Translations under genes and position numbers: made by a program
Shown here: piece by piece, positions 1 through 7,478 of the stretch
How positions within the stretch are numbered: the first letter of the stretch is position 1
How the letters are laid out: every line of letters starts with the position of its first letter
Assembly (NCBI GenBank): GCA_019347785.1
Contig: JAHWKQ010000022.1
Coordinates: 3,433 to 16,650 of the forward strand
Reading direction: 5' to 3'
DNA: 13,218 bases
From: Actinomycetota bacterium
GTDB taxonomy: Bacteria > Actinomycetota > Nitriliruptoria > Euzebyales > Egibacteraceae
Notes under the pieces: generated by a model
Seen by the model: the letters and a program-made list of their open reading frames with translations, nothing else
What the model was told of the DNA's origin: nothing
The model's database searches: none

Positions 1-837
1 GAGGTGGGCTACGGCCACGTCCGGCTGCTGGCCGGCGCGGGCGCCGAGGAGCGCCGGGAGGCGTTCGCCCGCGACGAGGAGGTGCTCGTGGACGCCGCCC
101 GGCAACTGGATCCGGGGCGCCTTCGTGCGGTCGTGGCGCACTGGCGGCACGCCGTGGATCCCGAAGGCGCGCTGGACGACGCGAACGCCTGCCACGCGCG
201 GCGCCGGCTGCACGCCTCGGTCACCTACGAGGGGATGGTCGCGCTGGACGGTGAGCTGGACCCCGAGGGCGGCGCCACCCTGCTGACCGCCCTGGACGCC
301 GTCCAACCCGGTGGGCCGCAGGCCGGGGACGGCCGTACCCCGGCCCAGCGCCGCGCCGACGCCCTGGTCGAGCTGGCCCGCCGGGCGCTCGACACCGGCG
401 AGTTTCCCGACCACGGCGGGGAGCGCCCGCACCTGACCGTCAGGGTGGACCTGGCGACCCTGCGACGCCAACCCGCCAGCCCGGCCGGCGAGCTGGAGCC
501 GACCGGGCCCGTCTGCGCCGAGACGGCCCGCAGGCTGGCCTGTGACGCCGGTGTCAGCCGCGTGGTCACCGCCGGCGACTCGCAGCCGCTGGACGTGGGG
601 CGACGGACCCGCGTCGTGCCGCCCGCGATGCGGCGCGCGCTGGTGTGGCGCGACCGCGGCTGCCGCTTTTCCGGGTGCGACCGCCCCCCGGCGTGGTCGG
701 ACGCGCACCACCTGGTGCACTGGGCCGACGGCGGCGCCACCAGCCTGGACAACCTGGTCCTGCTGTGCCGACGCCACCACCGCGCCATCCACGAGACCGG
801 CCACCGGCTGCGGGGCGTCCCGGTCAGGCCTCCCTAG
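1..837 (+). CDS. DUF222 / HNH endonuclease (13E12 repeat family), 5'-truncated by the window edge
   Basis: The frame is open from base 1, so the true start lies upstream; the GTG at 4 is probably internal. The visible 278 or so residues hold the end of a DUF222-type helical region (Arg/Ala/Asp-rich, fragment residues 10-150), followed by a C-terminal HNH nuclease fold. Fragment numbering is from the GTG at 4. The zinc-ligand pattern is C220-x4-C225 and C255-x2-HH. The HNH core is H235-H236, N250 and H258-H259, including the segments SDAHHLVHWADGG and LCRRHHRAIHE. Proteins of this family occur in many copies in actinobacterial genomes, including near the REP13E12 repeats of M. tuberculosis. 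They are predicted metal-dependent DNases of unknown physiological role. The TAG stop lies inside the 3' end of the convergent sulfotransferase gene (14-nt antisense overlap). It is unlikely to belong to the neighbouring sugar pathway. Confidence 0.9.
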   Translation, partial: EVGYGHVRLLAGAGAEERREAFARDEEVLVDAARQLDPGRLRAVVAHWRHAVDPEGALDDANACHARRRLHASVTYEGMVALDGELDPEGGATLLTALDAVQPGGPQAGDGRTPAQRRADALVELARRALDTGEFPDHGGERPHLTVRVDLATLRRQPASPAGELEPTGPVCAETARRLACDAGVSRVVTAGDSQPLDVGRRTRVVPPAMRRALVWRDRGCRFSGCDRPPAWSDAHHLVHWADGGATSLDNLVLLCRRHHRAIHETGHRLRGVPVRPP

Positions 838-1819
838 CCTGTCCTGTCCCCGAGTGGTCGCGACGCTCGCGCCGGCCGCGCACGGCCAGAGCCAGGCGGA
901 TCACCGGGCGGGCGGTCTCGGTCAGGCGCAGCGCGAGCCGCACGGGCAGGCGGGTGCGGAGCCGGTGGGCCGTGCGGCGGGCGACCCGCGCCCGGTGGTG
1001 CGCCTCGGCCAGGCGCTCGGAGTCCAGCATGCCCAGATGCACGGCGTCGACGACGAGGTCGGCCTGCGTCGCCGGTGACGACCTCAGGATGTCGTACAGG
1101 CCGCGCGCGAGCCGCAGACGCTCGCCGGCGTCGGCCCGTGGCCGCAGGTGCGTGCGCAGGCGGGGGTCGAAGAACTCGGCGATGCGCGCGCGGGTGACGT
1201 GGTCGGCGGTGGGCAGCTCCAGCCCGGCGGCCAGCCGGTCGACGGCGGCGTCGCTGTCGTCGAAGAAGTCCTCGTAGGAGAGCAGGCGCCGGTCGGGGTC
1301 GGCGCGCCACGCGGCCGTCGTGTAGCGCAGCCACAGCCGCGCCGCGTGCTCGGGGGACAGCCCGTCGCGCGCCTGCAGGGAGGCGACGACCTCGTCGGGG
1401 TCGCGGACGACGACGATGGTCCGCCACACGGGCGTGACGGTGCGCCAGAACGGCAGCAGGAGCGACATACGCGGGTCTTTCCACCCCACCGGCCCCGGGC
1501 CGTCTCCGAAGACCCTGGTGACCACCCGGCGGGCGTGCGCCCGGTGGCCGTCCAGCCGGGCGTCGCGCTCCCAGCCGTCGGCCAGCGCCGGCGGCTCGCG
1601 CCAGGACCCGCCGAGCGTGCGCAGCAGGTCGTCGTTCAAGGCCACGATCGGACGGGGCTCCCAGTGCCCGCGGCGGTTGGCGTCGCTCGGGGCCATGCGG
1701 TGCCGCTCGGCTCCCAGGTCGACGCCGAGCAGGTTGACGACACGGGCGACCAGCGACGTGCCGCTGCGGTGCATGCCGGTGACGCAGACGACCCGCCGCG
1801 ACTGCGGGCGGGGGGTCAC
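824..1819 (-). CDS. PAPS-dependent sulfotransferase family protein
   Basis: This 331-residue protein is predicted to transfer sulfate from PAPS to a glycan or other acceptor. The N-terminus carries a P-loop-like 5'-phosphosulfate-binding motif, VTGMHRSGTSL (residues 13-23). The 3'-phosphate-binding segment is VVVRDPDEVVASL (136-148). Between them lies GWKDPRMSLLLPF (112-124), typical of bacterial Sulfotransfer families. SYEDFF (171-176) matches the conserved 'YEDL' region. The C-terminal 60 residues are very Arg-rich. I chose the GTG at 1819 because it overlaps the TGA of the glycosyltransferase gene in a GTGA arrangement, which indicates translational coupling, and the P-loop starts soon after it. 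The same frame stays open further upstream, but there it only shadows the glycosyltransferase gene. It is the last gene of the rml run, so a surface glycan containing the rml sugar is the natural substrate guess. The acceptor cannot be read from sequence. Confidence 0.9.
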   Translation of the reverse strand: MTPRPQSRRVVCVTGMHRSGTSLVARVVNLLGVDLGAERHRMAPSDANRRGHWEPRPIVALNDDLLRTLGGSWREPPALADGWERDARLDGHRAHARRVVTRVFGDGPGPVGWKDPRMSLLLPFWRTVTPVWRTIVVVRDPDEVVASLQARDGLSPEHAARLWLRYTTAAWRADPDRRLLSYEDFFDDSDAAVDRLAAGLELPTADHVTRARIAEFFDPRLRTHLRPRADAGERLRLARGLYDILRSSPATQADLVVDAVHLGMLDSERLAEAHHRARVARRTAHRLRTRLPVRLALRLTETARPVIRLALAVRGRRERRDHSGTGQAREA

Positions 1820-2835
1820 CGGCCGTTGGCGAGCGAGCGCGGGCTGAGGAGGAAGCCCAGTCCCCAGGCGCCGTGCATGACCGGGAACACGGCCGGCAGC
1901 CACACGGCGGCCGGGCGCTCCAGGCCGCGTGCGGTGACCGCCGAGGCGGCCAGCACCGCCGCCGCGTACCCGGCCGGCGCCGCCAGCGCCGCCGGCCACG
2001 CCGTGACGCCCAGCATCAGCCCGGCCCCGCAGCCGATCACCGTGGCCGGGGGCACCAGCTGGCGCCAGCGGGTCGACCGGGGGTGGCGGCGCAGGACGGC
2101 CCGCTTCCACCGGCCCGAGTGGAAGTACTGCCGCGCCAGGCCGGTCAGGTCCGACCGGGGGCGGTAGCGGACCGCCAGGTCGGGATGGAAGTACACGACG
2201 CCGCCCGTGGCCCGGATGCGGTGGTTCAGCTCCGAGTCCTGGCTGCGCGCGAGCGCCTCGTCGAAGCCGCCGACGCGCTCCAGGGCCTCGCGGCGGAAGC
2301 ACCCCAGGTAGACGGTGTCGGTGGGGCCGGGTGGGCCCCCGTAGTGGAACTTCGCGTCGCCCACGCCGAACCGCGACGTCATGGCCACGGCGACGGCCCG
2401 CTCGAAGGCGGTCTCGCCGGTCGCCCTCTGGATGCCGCCGACGTTGTCCGCCCCGGTCTCGCGCAGCAGCTCGACCGCCCGGCGCAGGTAGCCCTGCGGC
2501 AGCTCGGCGTGACCATCGACCCGGGCGACCACGCTCCCCCTGCTGGCCGCGATGGCCCCGTTCAGGGCCGCCGGGGTGAGGCCGCTGGGGTTGTCCACCA
2601 CCCGCACCCGCGGGTCCCGGCGGGCCAGCGACGCCGCCAGCTGCCGGGTCGCGTCCCGTGAGGGACCGACGGCCATCACCAGCTCCATCTCGCCGGGGTA
2701 GTCCTGGGCCAGGACCGCCTCGACGGACGCGAGCAGGCTCGTGGCCTCGTCGCGCACGGGCATGACGGCCGACAGCAGCGGCCAGCGGCCGGCGGTGTCC
2801 GCCGGATCGACCGTCACACGGTCACGGACCGTCAC
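1816..2835 (-). CDS. Family 2 glycosyltransferase, ExoA-like, membrane-associated
   Basis: This 339-residue protein has a GT-A fold catalytic domain (about residues 19-250) followed by a hydrophobic C-terminus with probable membrane helices near 261-282, 285-310 and 313-331. The start of the nucleotide-sugar-binding fold is LLSAVMPVRDEATSL (20-34). The DxD-like metal site reads ARVDGHAE (104-111). The acceptor/base region is GGFDEALARSQDSELNHRI (189-207), and QYFHSGRW (236-243) resembles the QxxRW end of processive GT2 enzymes. Overall it looks like ExoA of succinoglycan synthesis, a lipid-linked saccharide glycosyltransferase. The GTG at 2835 overlaps the rmlD TGA (GTGA), and a GGAGG lies 10 nt upstream inside rmlD. 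A second GTG six codons later is an alternative start. In mycobacteria the corresponding position next to rmlD is held by wbbL, the linker rhamnosyltransferase. Donor specificity here is unknown; use of the rml-derived sugar is inferred. Confidence 0.9.
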   Translation of the reverse strand: MTVRDRVTVDPADTAGRWPLLSAVMPVRDEATSLLASVEAVLAQDYPGEMELVMAVGPSRDATRQLAASLARRDPRVRVVDNPSGLTPAALNGAIAASRGSVVARVDGHAELPQGYLRRAVELLRETGADNVGGIQRATGETAFERAVAVAMTSRFGVGDAKFHYGGPPGPTDTVYLGCFRREALERVGGFDEALARSQDSELNHRIRATGGVVYFHPDLAVRYRPRSDLTGLARQYFHSGRWKRAVLRRHPRSTRWRQLVPPATVIGCGAGLMLGVTAWPAALAAPAGYAAAVLAASAVTARGLERPAAVWLPAVFPVMHGAWGLGFLLSPRSLANGR

Positions 2836-3674
2836 GACCCGTCGACCTCCGCGATCAACCTCTTCAGCGACGCGTCCCACGGCGGGAGCGGCTCCAGCCC
2901 GGTCAGGCGCGCCATGAGGTTGTCCAGCACGCTGTTCGCCGGCCGGGGGGCGGGCGCGCCGAAGGTGGCGGTGTCGGTGGGGTGCAGCTCCACCTCGACG
3001 CCCGCCGTGTCGAAGATCGCCCGCGCGAAGCGGAACCAGGTGCACGACCCGCTGTTGGTGAGGTGGTAGGTGCCGAAGCGCCCGGTGACCGCCAGCCGGC
3101 GGATCGCCGGCGCCAGGTCGAAGGTGAACGTCGGCGAGCCGGTCTGATCGTCGACCACCGACAGCCGCCCCCGCTCGCGGCCCAGCCGCAGCATGGTCTT
3201 GACGAAGTTGCCGCCCGTGGCGCCCTGCACCCAGCTGGTGCGCACGATGTAGTGGGCGGGCAGCGTCCGCCGGACGAGCTGCTCGCCCGCCTCCTTGGTG
3301 CGCCCGTAGACCGACTGCGGGTTGGTGGCGTCGAACTCCGTGTAGGGCCGGTCGGCCCGGCCGTCGAAGACGTAGTCGGTCGACACGTACACCATGGGCG
3401 CCCCGGCCAGGGCGCAGGCCCGCGCCACCCACCAGGAGCCCAGCGCGTTGACCCGCCAGGCGGTGTCGGTCTCCTCCTCGCAGGCGTCCACCTTGGTGAA
3501 GGCGGCGGCGTGCACCACCAGGTCGGGCGCGTGGTCGCGGACCGCGGCGACCACGGCGGGCTCCCGGGCGACGTCGAGCTCGCCGTGGCCCAGGCCGACG
3601 ACTTCGTCGTCGGAGAACGCCGCGAGCAGGTCGTGGCCGAGCTGGCCGCCGGCGCCGGTGACGAGCACTCTCAC
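2832..3674 (-). CDS. rmlD: dTDP-4-dehydrorhamnose reductase (RmlD/RfbD)
   Basis: This 280-residue short-chain dehydrogenase is predicted to reduce dTDP-4-keto-L-rhamnose to dTDP-L-rhamnose in the cytosol with NAD(P)H. The N-terminal Rossmann motif is VTGAGGQLG (5-13). VSTDYVFDG (97-105) is a family hallmark, and the catalytic YxxxK is Y123-GRT-K127. The substrate-side segments are VDDQTGSPTF (164-173) and PRPANSVLDN (243-252), both typical of RmlD. Length is normal for the family. The GTG start lies 7 nt after the rmlB stop, with no strong ribosome-binding site, so it probably depends on coupled translation. No rmlC epimerase gene lies beside it. A related 4-ketoreductase acting directly on the D-gluco keto sugar (giving dTDP-D-fucose or 6-deoxytalose) is therefore a minor alternative, although the motifs favour RmlD. 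Confidence 0.93.
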   Translation of the reverse strand: MRVLVTGAGGQLGHDLLAAFSDDEVVGLGHGELDVAREPAVVAAVRDHAPDLVVHAAAFTKVDACEEETDTAWRVNALGSWWVARACALAGAPMVYVSTDYVFDGRADRPYTEFDATNPQSVYGRTKEAGEQLVRRTLPAHYIVRTSWVQGATGGNFVKTMLRLGRERGRLSVVDDQTGSPTFTFDLAPAIRRLAVTGRFGTYHLTNSGSCTWFRFARAIFDTAGVEVELHPTDTATFGAPAPRPANSVLDNLMARLTGLEPLPPWDASLKRLIAEVDGS

Positions 3675-3681
3675 GAGGGGC

Positions 3682-4671
3682 TCACACCAGGCCCCGGCGG
3701 GCCGATGCGCCGCGCTGCTTGAGCGGGCGCCACCACCACTCGTTGCGCCGGTACCAGTCGACCGTGGCGTCCAGGGCCTCGTCGAAGTCGTGCTGCGGCT
3801 TCCATCCCAGGGCGCGGACCTTCGTCGTGTCGACCGAGTAGCGCAGGTCGTGCCCGGGACGGTCGGTGACGAGCTCGATCATCTCCTCGCCCCGCCCGAA
3901 CCGCTGCAGGATCCTGAGCGTGAGCTCCCGATTGCTCATCTCGTTGTCGGCGCCCACATTGTAGAGGTCGCCCGGCGTGCCCTCGGTGAGCACGAGCCAC
4001 TGCGCCGCGACGTTGTCCAGCACGTACGTCCAGTCGCGCACGTTGCGCCCGTCGCCGTACAGGGGGACCTTCAGCCCGTCCATGAGGTTGGTCACGAACA
4101 GCGGCACGACCTTCTCCGGGTAGTGGTAGGGCCCGAAGTTGTTGGCCGTGCGGGTGACGGTGATCGGGTAGCCGTAGGTCACGCCGTAGGAGCGGGCCAG
4201 CAGGTCGGCGCTGGCCTTGGACACCGAGTACGGGGAGTTGGGCTCCAGTTTGTCGCCCTCGCGGAAGCTCCCCGGCGCGGGGATCGAGCCGTACGCCTCG
4301 TCGGTCGAGATGTGCAGCACCCGGGGGACCTCGGCGCGCATCGCCATCGTGAACAGCGTGTTGGCGCCGAGCACGTTGGCGACGACGAAGTCGTTGCTCG
4401 CCGTGATCGACCGGTCGACGTGGCTCTCGGCGGCGAAGTTGACGACCGCGTCGTGGCCGGGGAGCACCTCGGCCAGCAGCAGGTGGTCGTTGAGATCGCC
4501 CTGCACGAACCGGTAGCGGGGGTCCTCCGCGACGTCGCGCAGGCTCTCGGGGTTGCCGGCGTAGGTCAGCTTGTCGTAGTTGGTGACGGCCACGTCCGGC
4601 TGTGTCGCGAGCACGTGGCGGACGAAGTTCGAGCCGATGAAGCCGGCGCCGCCGGTGACGAACAGGCGCAT
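3682..4671 (-). CDS. rmlB: dTDP-glucose 4,6-dehydratase (RmlB/RfbB)
   Basis: This 329-residue extended SDR enzyme converts dTDP-D-glucose to dTDP-4-keto-6-deoxy-D-glucose, the second step of deoxyhexose synthesis. It has the NAD-binding TGGAGFIGSN (6-15) and the signature DKLTYAGN (33-40). AAESHVDRS (80-88) contributes to the active site. The catalytic triplet T123-D124-E125 sits in HISTDEAYGS, and the YxxxK is Y148-SVS-K152. RTANNFGPYHYPEK (164-177) and RDWTYVLDN (212-220) contact substrate in characterised homologues. The ATG start is one base after the rmlA TGA (TGAGATG), a stop-start arrangement that suggests coupled translation. The C-terminal dozen residues (Arg/Gly-rich) lie outside the conserved fold. 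All expected catalytic residues are present, so activity is likely. Confidence 0.97.
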   Translation of the reverse strand: MRLFVTGGAGFIGSNFVRHVLATQPDVAVTNYDKLTYAGNPESLRDVAEDPRYRFVQGDLNDHLLLAEVLPGHDAVVNFAAESHVDRSITASNDFVVANVLGANTLFTMAMRAEVPRVLHISTDEAYGSIPAPGSFREGDKLEPNSPYSVSKASADLLARSYGVTYGYPITVTRTANNFGPYHYPEKVVPLFVTNLMDGLKVPLYGDGRNVRDWTYVLDNVAAQWLVLTEGTPGDLYNVGADNEMSNRELTLRILQRFGRGEEMIELVTDRPGHDLRYSVDTTKVRALGWKPQHDFDEALDATVDWYRRNEWWWRPLKQRGASARRGLV

Positions 4672-4672
4672 C

Positions 4673-5737
4673 TCAGATCAGTCCCACGCGGCTGTGGTCA
4701 CCGAGCATCAACCGGTACGCGCGCGGCTTGCGCCCGCTGACGCCCACCTCGACCTGCTTGCCGATCAGCGAGTCCTCCAGCCGGCGGACGTCGCGAATGC
4801 TGGACTGCTCCAGCACCACGGAGTGCTCGATCTCGGAGTCCTGCACGACGCAGGAGTGGTAGATCGAGGTGTACGGCCCGACGAAGGTGTTCACCAACCG
4901 GGTGCCGCGGCCGATGATCGCCGGGCCCCGCACGAAGCTGTTGGACAGCCGCGCGCCCTCCTCGACGACGACGCGTCCCTGGACCTCGCTGTCGGCGTCC
5001 AGCGTCCCGTCCACGCGGGCCTCGTAGCCGTCGAGCACGATGCGGTTGGCCTCCAGCAGGTCGTACAGCTTGCCGGTGTCCTTCCACCAGCCGGCGATGA
5101 CCTGCGAATGGACCTTGTAGCCGCGGTCGATCAGCCACTGGATCGCGTCGGTGATCTCCAGCTCCCCGCGGGCGCTCGGCTCGATCGACCGCGCCGCCTC
5201 CAGGACGGCGTGGGAGAACAGGTAGACGCCGACGAGGGCCAGGTCGCTGCGTGGCCGCGGGGGCTTCTCGACCAGTCGGTCGACGTTGCCCTCGGCGTCC
5301 AACTCGGCCACGCCGAAGCGCTCCGGGTCGCGCACGCGGGCCAGCAGGATCTGCGCGGAGGGCCGCCGTTCGCGGAACTGGTCCACGAAGGCGGTGATGC
5401 CCCCGGCGATCAGGTTGTCCCCCAGGTACATGACGAAGTCGTCGTCGCCCAGATAGTCGGCGGCCGTGAGCACGGCGTGGGCCAGGCCGAGCGGCTGCGG
5501 CTGGTGGACGTAGGTCACCGCCAGCCCGAAGTGGGAGCCGTCGCCCACGTGGGCCCGGATCTCCTCGCCCGTCTCGCCGACGACGAGGCCGACGTCGGTG
5601 ATGCCGGCGTCGCGGATGGCCTCCAGCCCGAACTCCAGGATGGGCTTGTTGCCCACCGGCACGAGCTGCTTGGCGCTGGTGTGGGTGATGGGGCGCAGGC
5701 GCGTGCCGGCGCCGCCCGACAGCACGAGCGCTTTCAC
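4673..5737 (-). CDS. rmlA: Glucose-1-phosphate thymidylyltransferase, long form (RmlA/StrD type)
   Basis: This 354-residue enzyme makes dTDP-glucose from dTTP and glucose-1-phosphate. The nucleotidyltransferase signature is LSGGAGTRLRPITHT (6-20), with K23 in SAKQLVPVGNKP. MYLGDNLI (103-110) holds the metal-binding Asp, VEKPP (146-150) follows, and GWWKDTG (216-222) closes the catalytic domain. Residues from about 245 to 350 form hexapeptide-like repeats of a left-handed beta-helix. This makes it the long form seen in StrD-like proteins and many actinobacteria and archaea, not the roughly 290-residue enterobacterial RmlA. The start is GTG, preceded 8 nt upstream by TAGGAGG, the best ribosome-binding site in the window. 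The preceding LCP stop is 76 nt upstream, so this is the first gene of the tight rml cluster. It may have its own promoter or share the LCP transcript. Confidence 0.95.
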   Translation of the reverse strand: MKALVLSGGAGTRLRPITHTSAKQLVPVGNKPILEFGLEAIRDAGITDVGLVVGETGEEIRAHVGDGSHFGLAVTYVHQPQPLGLAHAVLTAADYLGDDDFVMYLGDNLIAGGITAFVDQFRERRPSAQILLARVRDPERFGVAELDAEGNVDRLVEKPPRPRSDLALVGVYLFSHAVLEAARSIEPSARGELEITDAIQWLIDRGYKVHSQVIAGWWKDTGKLYDLLEANRIVLDGYEARVDGTLDADSEVQGRVVVEEGARLSNSFVRGPAIIGRGTRLVNTFVGPYTSIYHSCVVQDSEIEHSVVLEQSSIRDVRRLEDSLIGKQVEVGVSGRKPRAYRLMLGDHSRVGLI

Positions 5738-5745
5738 GTCGGTTG

Positions 5746-5752
5746 CCTCCTA
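5746..5752 (-). promoter_or_regulatory. Strong Shine-Dalgarno site of rmlA
   Basis: Read on the minus strand this is TAGGAGG, 8 nt upstream of the GTG start at 5737. It is a near-consensus site and fixes the rmlA start. Downstream genes in the cluster mostly lack sites this strong, consistent with translation being loaded here and coupled onward. Confidence 0.8.
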
Positions 5753-5793
5753 CCGGTCGGTCGTGTGGAGCGCCGTGCGCGCAGTATGGACGC

Positions 5794-5815
5794 AGCGGCC
5801 CCGGTATCGGCCGCT
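5794..5815 (-). terminator. GC-rich hairpin over the LCP stop codon (possible terminator or attenuator)
   Basis: The minus strand reads AGCGGCC, an 8-nt loop, then GGCCGCT: a perfect 7-bp stem whose first arm overlaps the TAG stop of the LCP gene. No T-run follows, so it is not a classical intrinsic terminator. U-tract-less hairpins are often proposed as terminators in high-GC actinobacteria. It sits between LCP and rmlA and could reduce read-through or protect the upstream mRNA end. In DNA this rich in GC, a chance stem of this size is possible. Confidence 0.4.
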
Positions 5816-7349
5816 AGCAGTCCCGGCCGGTGGGACGGGCCCCGGCGTAGTCCTCCTTCTTGGGCTTGCGCAGGGGATCGCCGGTGAAGTCGGTGCCCAG
5901 GATCACCGTCAGCGGCTGGCCGGGCGCCCGCTCCACCGTCGCCTCCGGCAGCGCCGCCGCGACCGTGTTCGCCGCCCGGTGCAGGCGCTCGCTGGGGTAG
6001 CGCACCACGGTCCGGGTCCGGCCGAAGCGCGCGTTGTCGCCCACGGCGGCCACCTTGAGCCCCCGCTGCCTCAGCCGCGCCGAGGCCCTCGACGCCAGCC
6101 CCGACTGGCCGGCGCCGTTGAGGACCGTCACGGCCGGCACCCGCCCCGCGGGCACGGTCGGCCGGGAGGCCTCCTCGCGCTCCGGCTCCGGGAAGATCTC
6201 GCCGGTGCGGAACGCGTCGAACAGCGCCTCGGCCTGGGAGTCGACCGGCACCACGTAGGCGGCGCCGTAGTAGTCCGCCGAGGCCACAGGCACCGTCACC
6301 GCGACGACGCGCTTCGGGGAGACGTCGCGCAGGCTGAAGGCGATGCGGCGCATCTTGTCCAGCGTCACGTCCTCGTCGGTCTCCACCGACTCGCCGACCG
6401 CGTTGACGAGCCGGAACAGCTGCGGGACGTTCGTGAGCGTGTCGACCGACACGACCTCGTCGAGCAGCTCCTTCAGGAACCGCTGCTGGCGCGCGATGCG
6501 GCCGAAGTCCGAGTCCAGGTGGCGGGCCCGCACGAACGCCACCGAGTCGACGGGGCCCAGCGTGACGCAGCCCTTCGGCAGGTCCAGGCCGGCGTCCTCG
6601 TCGTACAGCGGCTCGTCGAGGTACATCCTCACCCCGCCCACGGCCTCCACGACGTTGACGAACCCGGCGAGGTCCACCTCGACGAAATGGTTGATGGGCA
6701 CGCCCGTGAGCCGCCTGACCGTTTGCACGAGGCAGGTCGGTCCGCCCCGACCGGTCATCTTGCCGATCTCGAAGGCGCTGTTGATGCGCCCCTGGCTGCC
6801 GTCGCACAGCGTCACGAGCAGGTCGCGCGGGAAGCTCAGCATCGCCACGCGGTCGGTGGACGTGTCGATGCGCGCCAGGATGATCGTGTCGGTGCGCGTC
6901 CCCGAGGCCGGTCCGGTCCGGAGGATGCGCCGCTGCCTGGTCGTCAGCGACTGGCGGTTGTCGGAGCCGACCACGAGCACATTGAGCGTCTCGGCCACCT
7001 CCGCGCTCGCCGTGCCGCCGCGGTTGCCGCCGCCCGACCCGCGCGTGCCGCCGAAGCCGACGAGGTCGCTGACGCTGACCCGGCCGATCGAGCGCTCGCC
7101 GTACCACACCAGGACTCCGGCGGTGCCGGCCAGCGCCACGACCGCGACGAGCAGCACGACCCCCGCCACGATCCAGGCGCGCCGCCAGCGGCGGCCAGCA
7201 TGAGACGACCCGGCGGGCTCGCCGGGCTGCGGGGGGTCCTGGGCTGGCTCCGAGATGTGCGCCTCGAGGTCGTCGCTGGGCACGCGGGGTCCGGCGCGCT
7301 CCATGACGGGCCCGCGCGCGGCTCGCGACGGGACTACGTCCGTCCCCAT
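5814..7349 (-). CDS. LCP (LytR-CpsA-Psr) family glycopolymer transferase with C-terminal LytR_C domain
   Basis: This 511-residue protein is anchored in the membrane with its bulk outside. LCP proteins transfer lipid-linked glycopolymers onto peptidoglycan. A Pro/Glu-rich cytoplasmic N-terminus is followed by an Arg cluster and one transmembrane helix (about 58-83), then a Gly-rich linker (99-112). The LCP domain (about 112-275) shows VLVVGSDNR (114-122), RTDTIIL (142-148), LSFPRD (161-166) and GRIN (177-180). It also has HFVEVDLAGF (201-210) and ARHLDSDFGRIARQQRFL (255-272), with the Arg residues that hold the pyrophosphate. Residues 396-480 form a LytR_C domain (VTVLNGAGQSGLA). I favour the ATG at 7349 because a GGGGACGG lies immediately before it. 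The ATG at 7304 (496 residues) is an alternative. It diverges from the ligase-like gene and lies 76 nt ahead of rmlA. It corresponds in context to Rv3267 of M. tuberculosis (recalled). Confidence 0.94.
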   Translation of the reverse strand: MGTDVVPSRAARGPVMERAGPRVPSDDLEAHISEPAQDPPQPGEPAGSSHAGRRWRRAWIVAGVVLLVAVVALAGTAGVLVWYGERSIGRVSVSDLVGFGGTRGSGGGNRGGTASAEVAETLNVLVVGSDNRQSLTTRQRRILRTGPASGTRTDTIILARIDTSTDRVAMLSFPRDLLVTLCDGSQGRINSAFEIGKMTGRGGPTCLVQTVRRLTGVPINHFVEVDLAGFVNVVEAVGGVRMYLDEPLYDEDAGLDLPKGCVTLGPVDSVAFVRARHLDSDFGRIARQQRFLKELLDEVVSVDTLTNVPQLFRLVNAVGESVETDEDVTLDKMRRIAFSLRDVSPKRVVAVTVPVASADYYGAAYVVPVDSQAEALFDAFRTGEIFPEPEREEASRPTVPAGRVPAVTVLNGAGQSGLASRASARLRQRGLKVAAVGDNARFGRTRTVVRYPSERLHRAANTVAAALPEATVERAPGQPLTVILGTDFTGDPLRKPKKEDYAGARPTGRDC

Positions 7350-7360
7350 CCGTCCCCATC
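7341..7360 (-). repeat. Tandem 10-bp direct repeat at the LCP start
   Basis: Two perfect copies of the unit CGTCCCCATC (plus strand) lie end to end. On the minus strand each copy contains an ATG preceded by purines. The two ATGs, at 7359 and 7349, are in different frames, and only 7349 continues into the LCP protein. Gain or loss of one 10-bp unit would shift the leader relative to the start. Confidence 0.7.
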
Positions 7361-7363
7361 GGA

Positions 7364-7383
7364 TGCCGACCGTCGGCAGTTTA
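7364..7383 (-). promoter_or_regulatory. Candidate -10 element and overlapping palindromic operator for the LCP gene
   Basis: Bases 7364-7378 form a near-perfect palindrome, TGCCGAC-C-GTCGGCA (7-bp arms, one central base). Overlapping its edge, the minus strand reads TAAACT at 7383-7378, one of the few AT-rich hexamers in the region and close to the -10 consensus. Transcription starting about 7 nt downstream would begin inside the palindrome, about 20 nt before the ATG at 7349. That is a typical place for a repressor site. No convincing -35 box is visible, so the promoter call is tentative. The palindrome itself is directly seen. Confidence 0.4.
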
Positions 7384-7478
7384 GCAGTCCGCGGTCCCCC
7401 GCTCGGAGGAGTACAAAGGCGGCGCCTGTCCGGGCGGGCGTCTGACAGAGCGGCGGAAACAACCTGGAAGGGGACGAG

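Noticed and set aside
1..837. HNH gene as part of a mobile element or homing system
   Set aside because: No terminal repeats, integrase, transposase or intron/intein boundaries are visible. DUF222/HNH genes are common as stand-alone copies in actinobacteria.
5734..7359. Minus-strand frame beginning at the other ATG of the 10-bp repeat
   Set aside because: It overlaps the LCP gene out of frame and is Arg/Gly/Ala-rich without recognisable domains. The LCP frame has the transmembrane helix and all family motifs.
4580..7445. Two long + strand open frames (4580-5887 and 5598-7445) opposite rmlA and the LCP gene
   Set aside because: Both read as biased, motif-free sequence, while the minus strand carries complete RmlA and LCP proteins.
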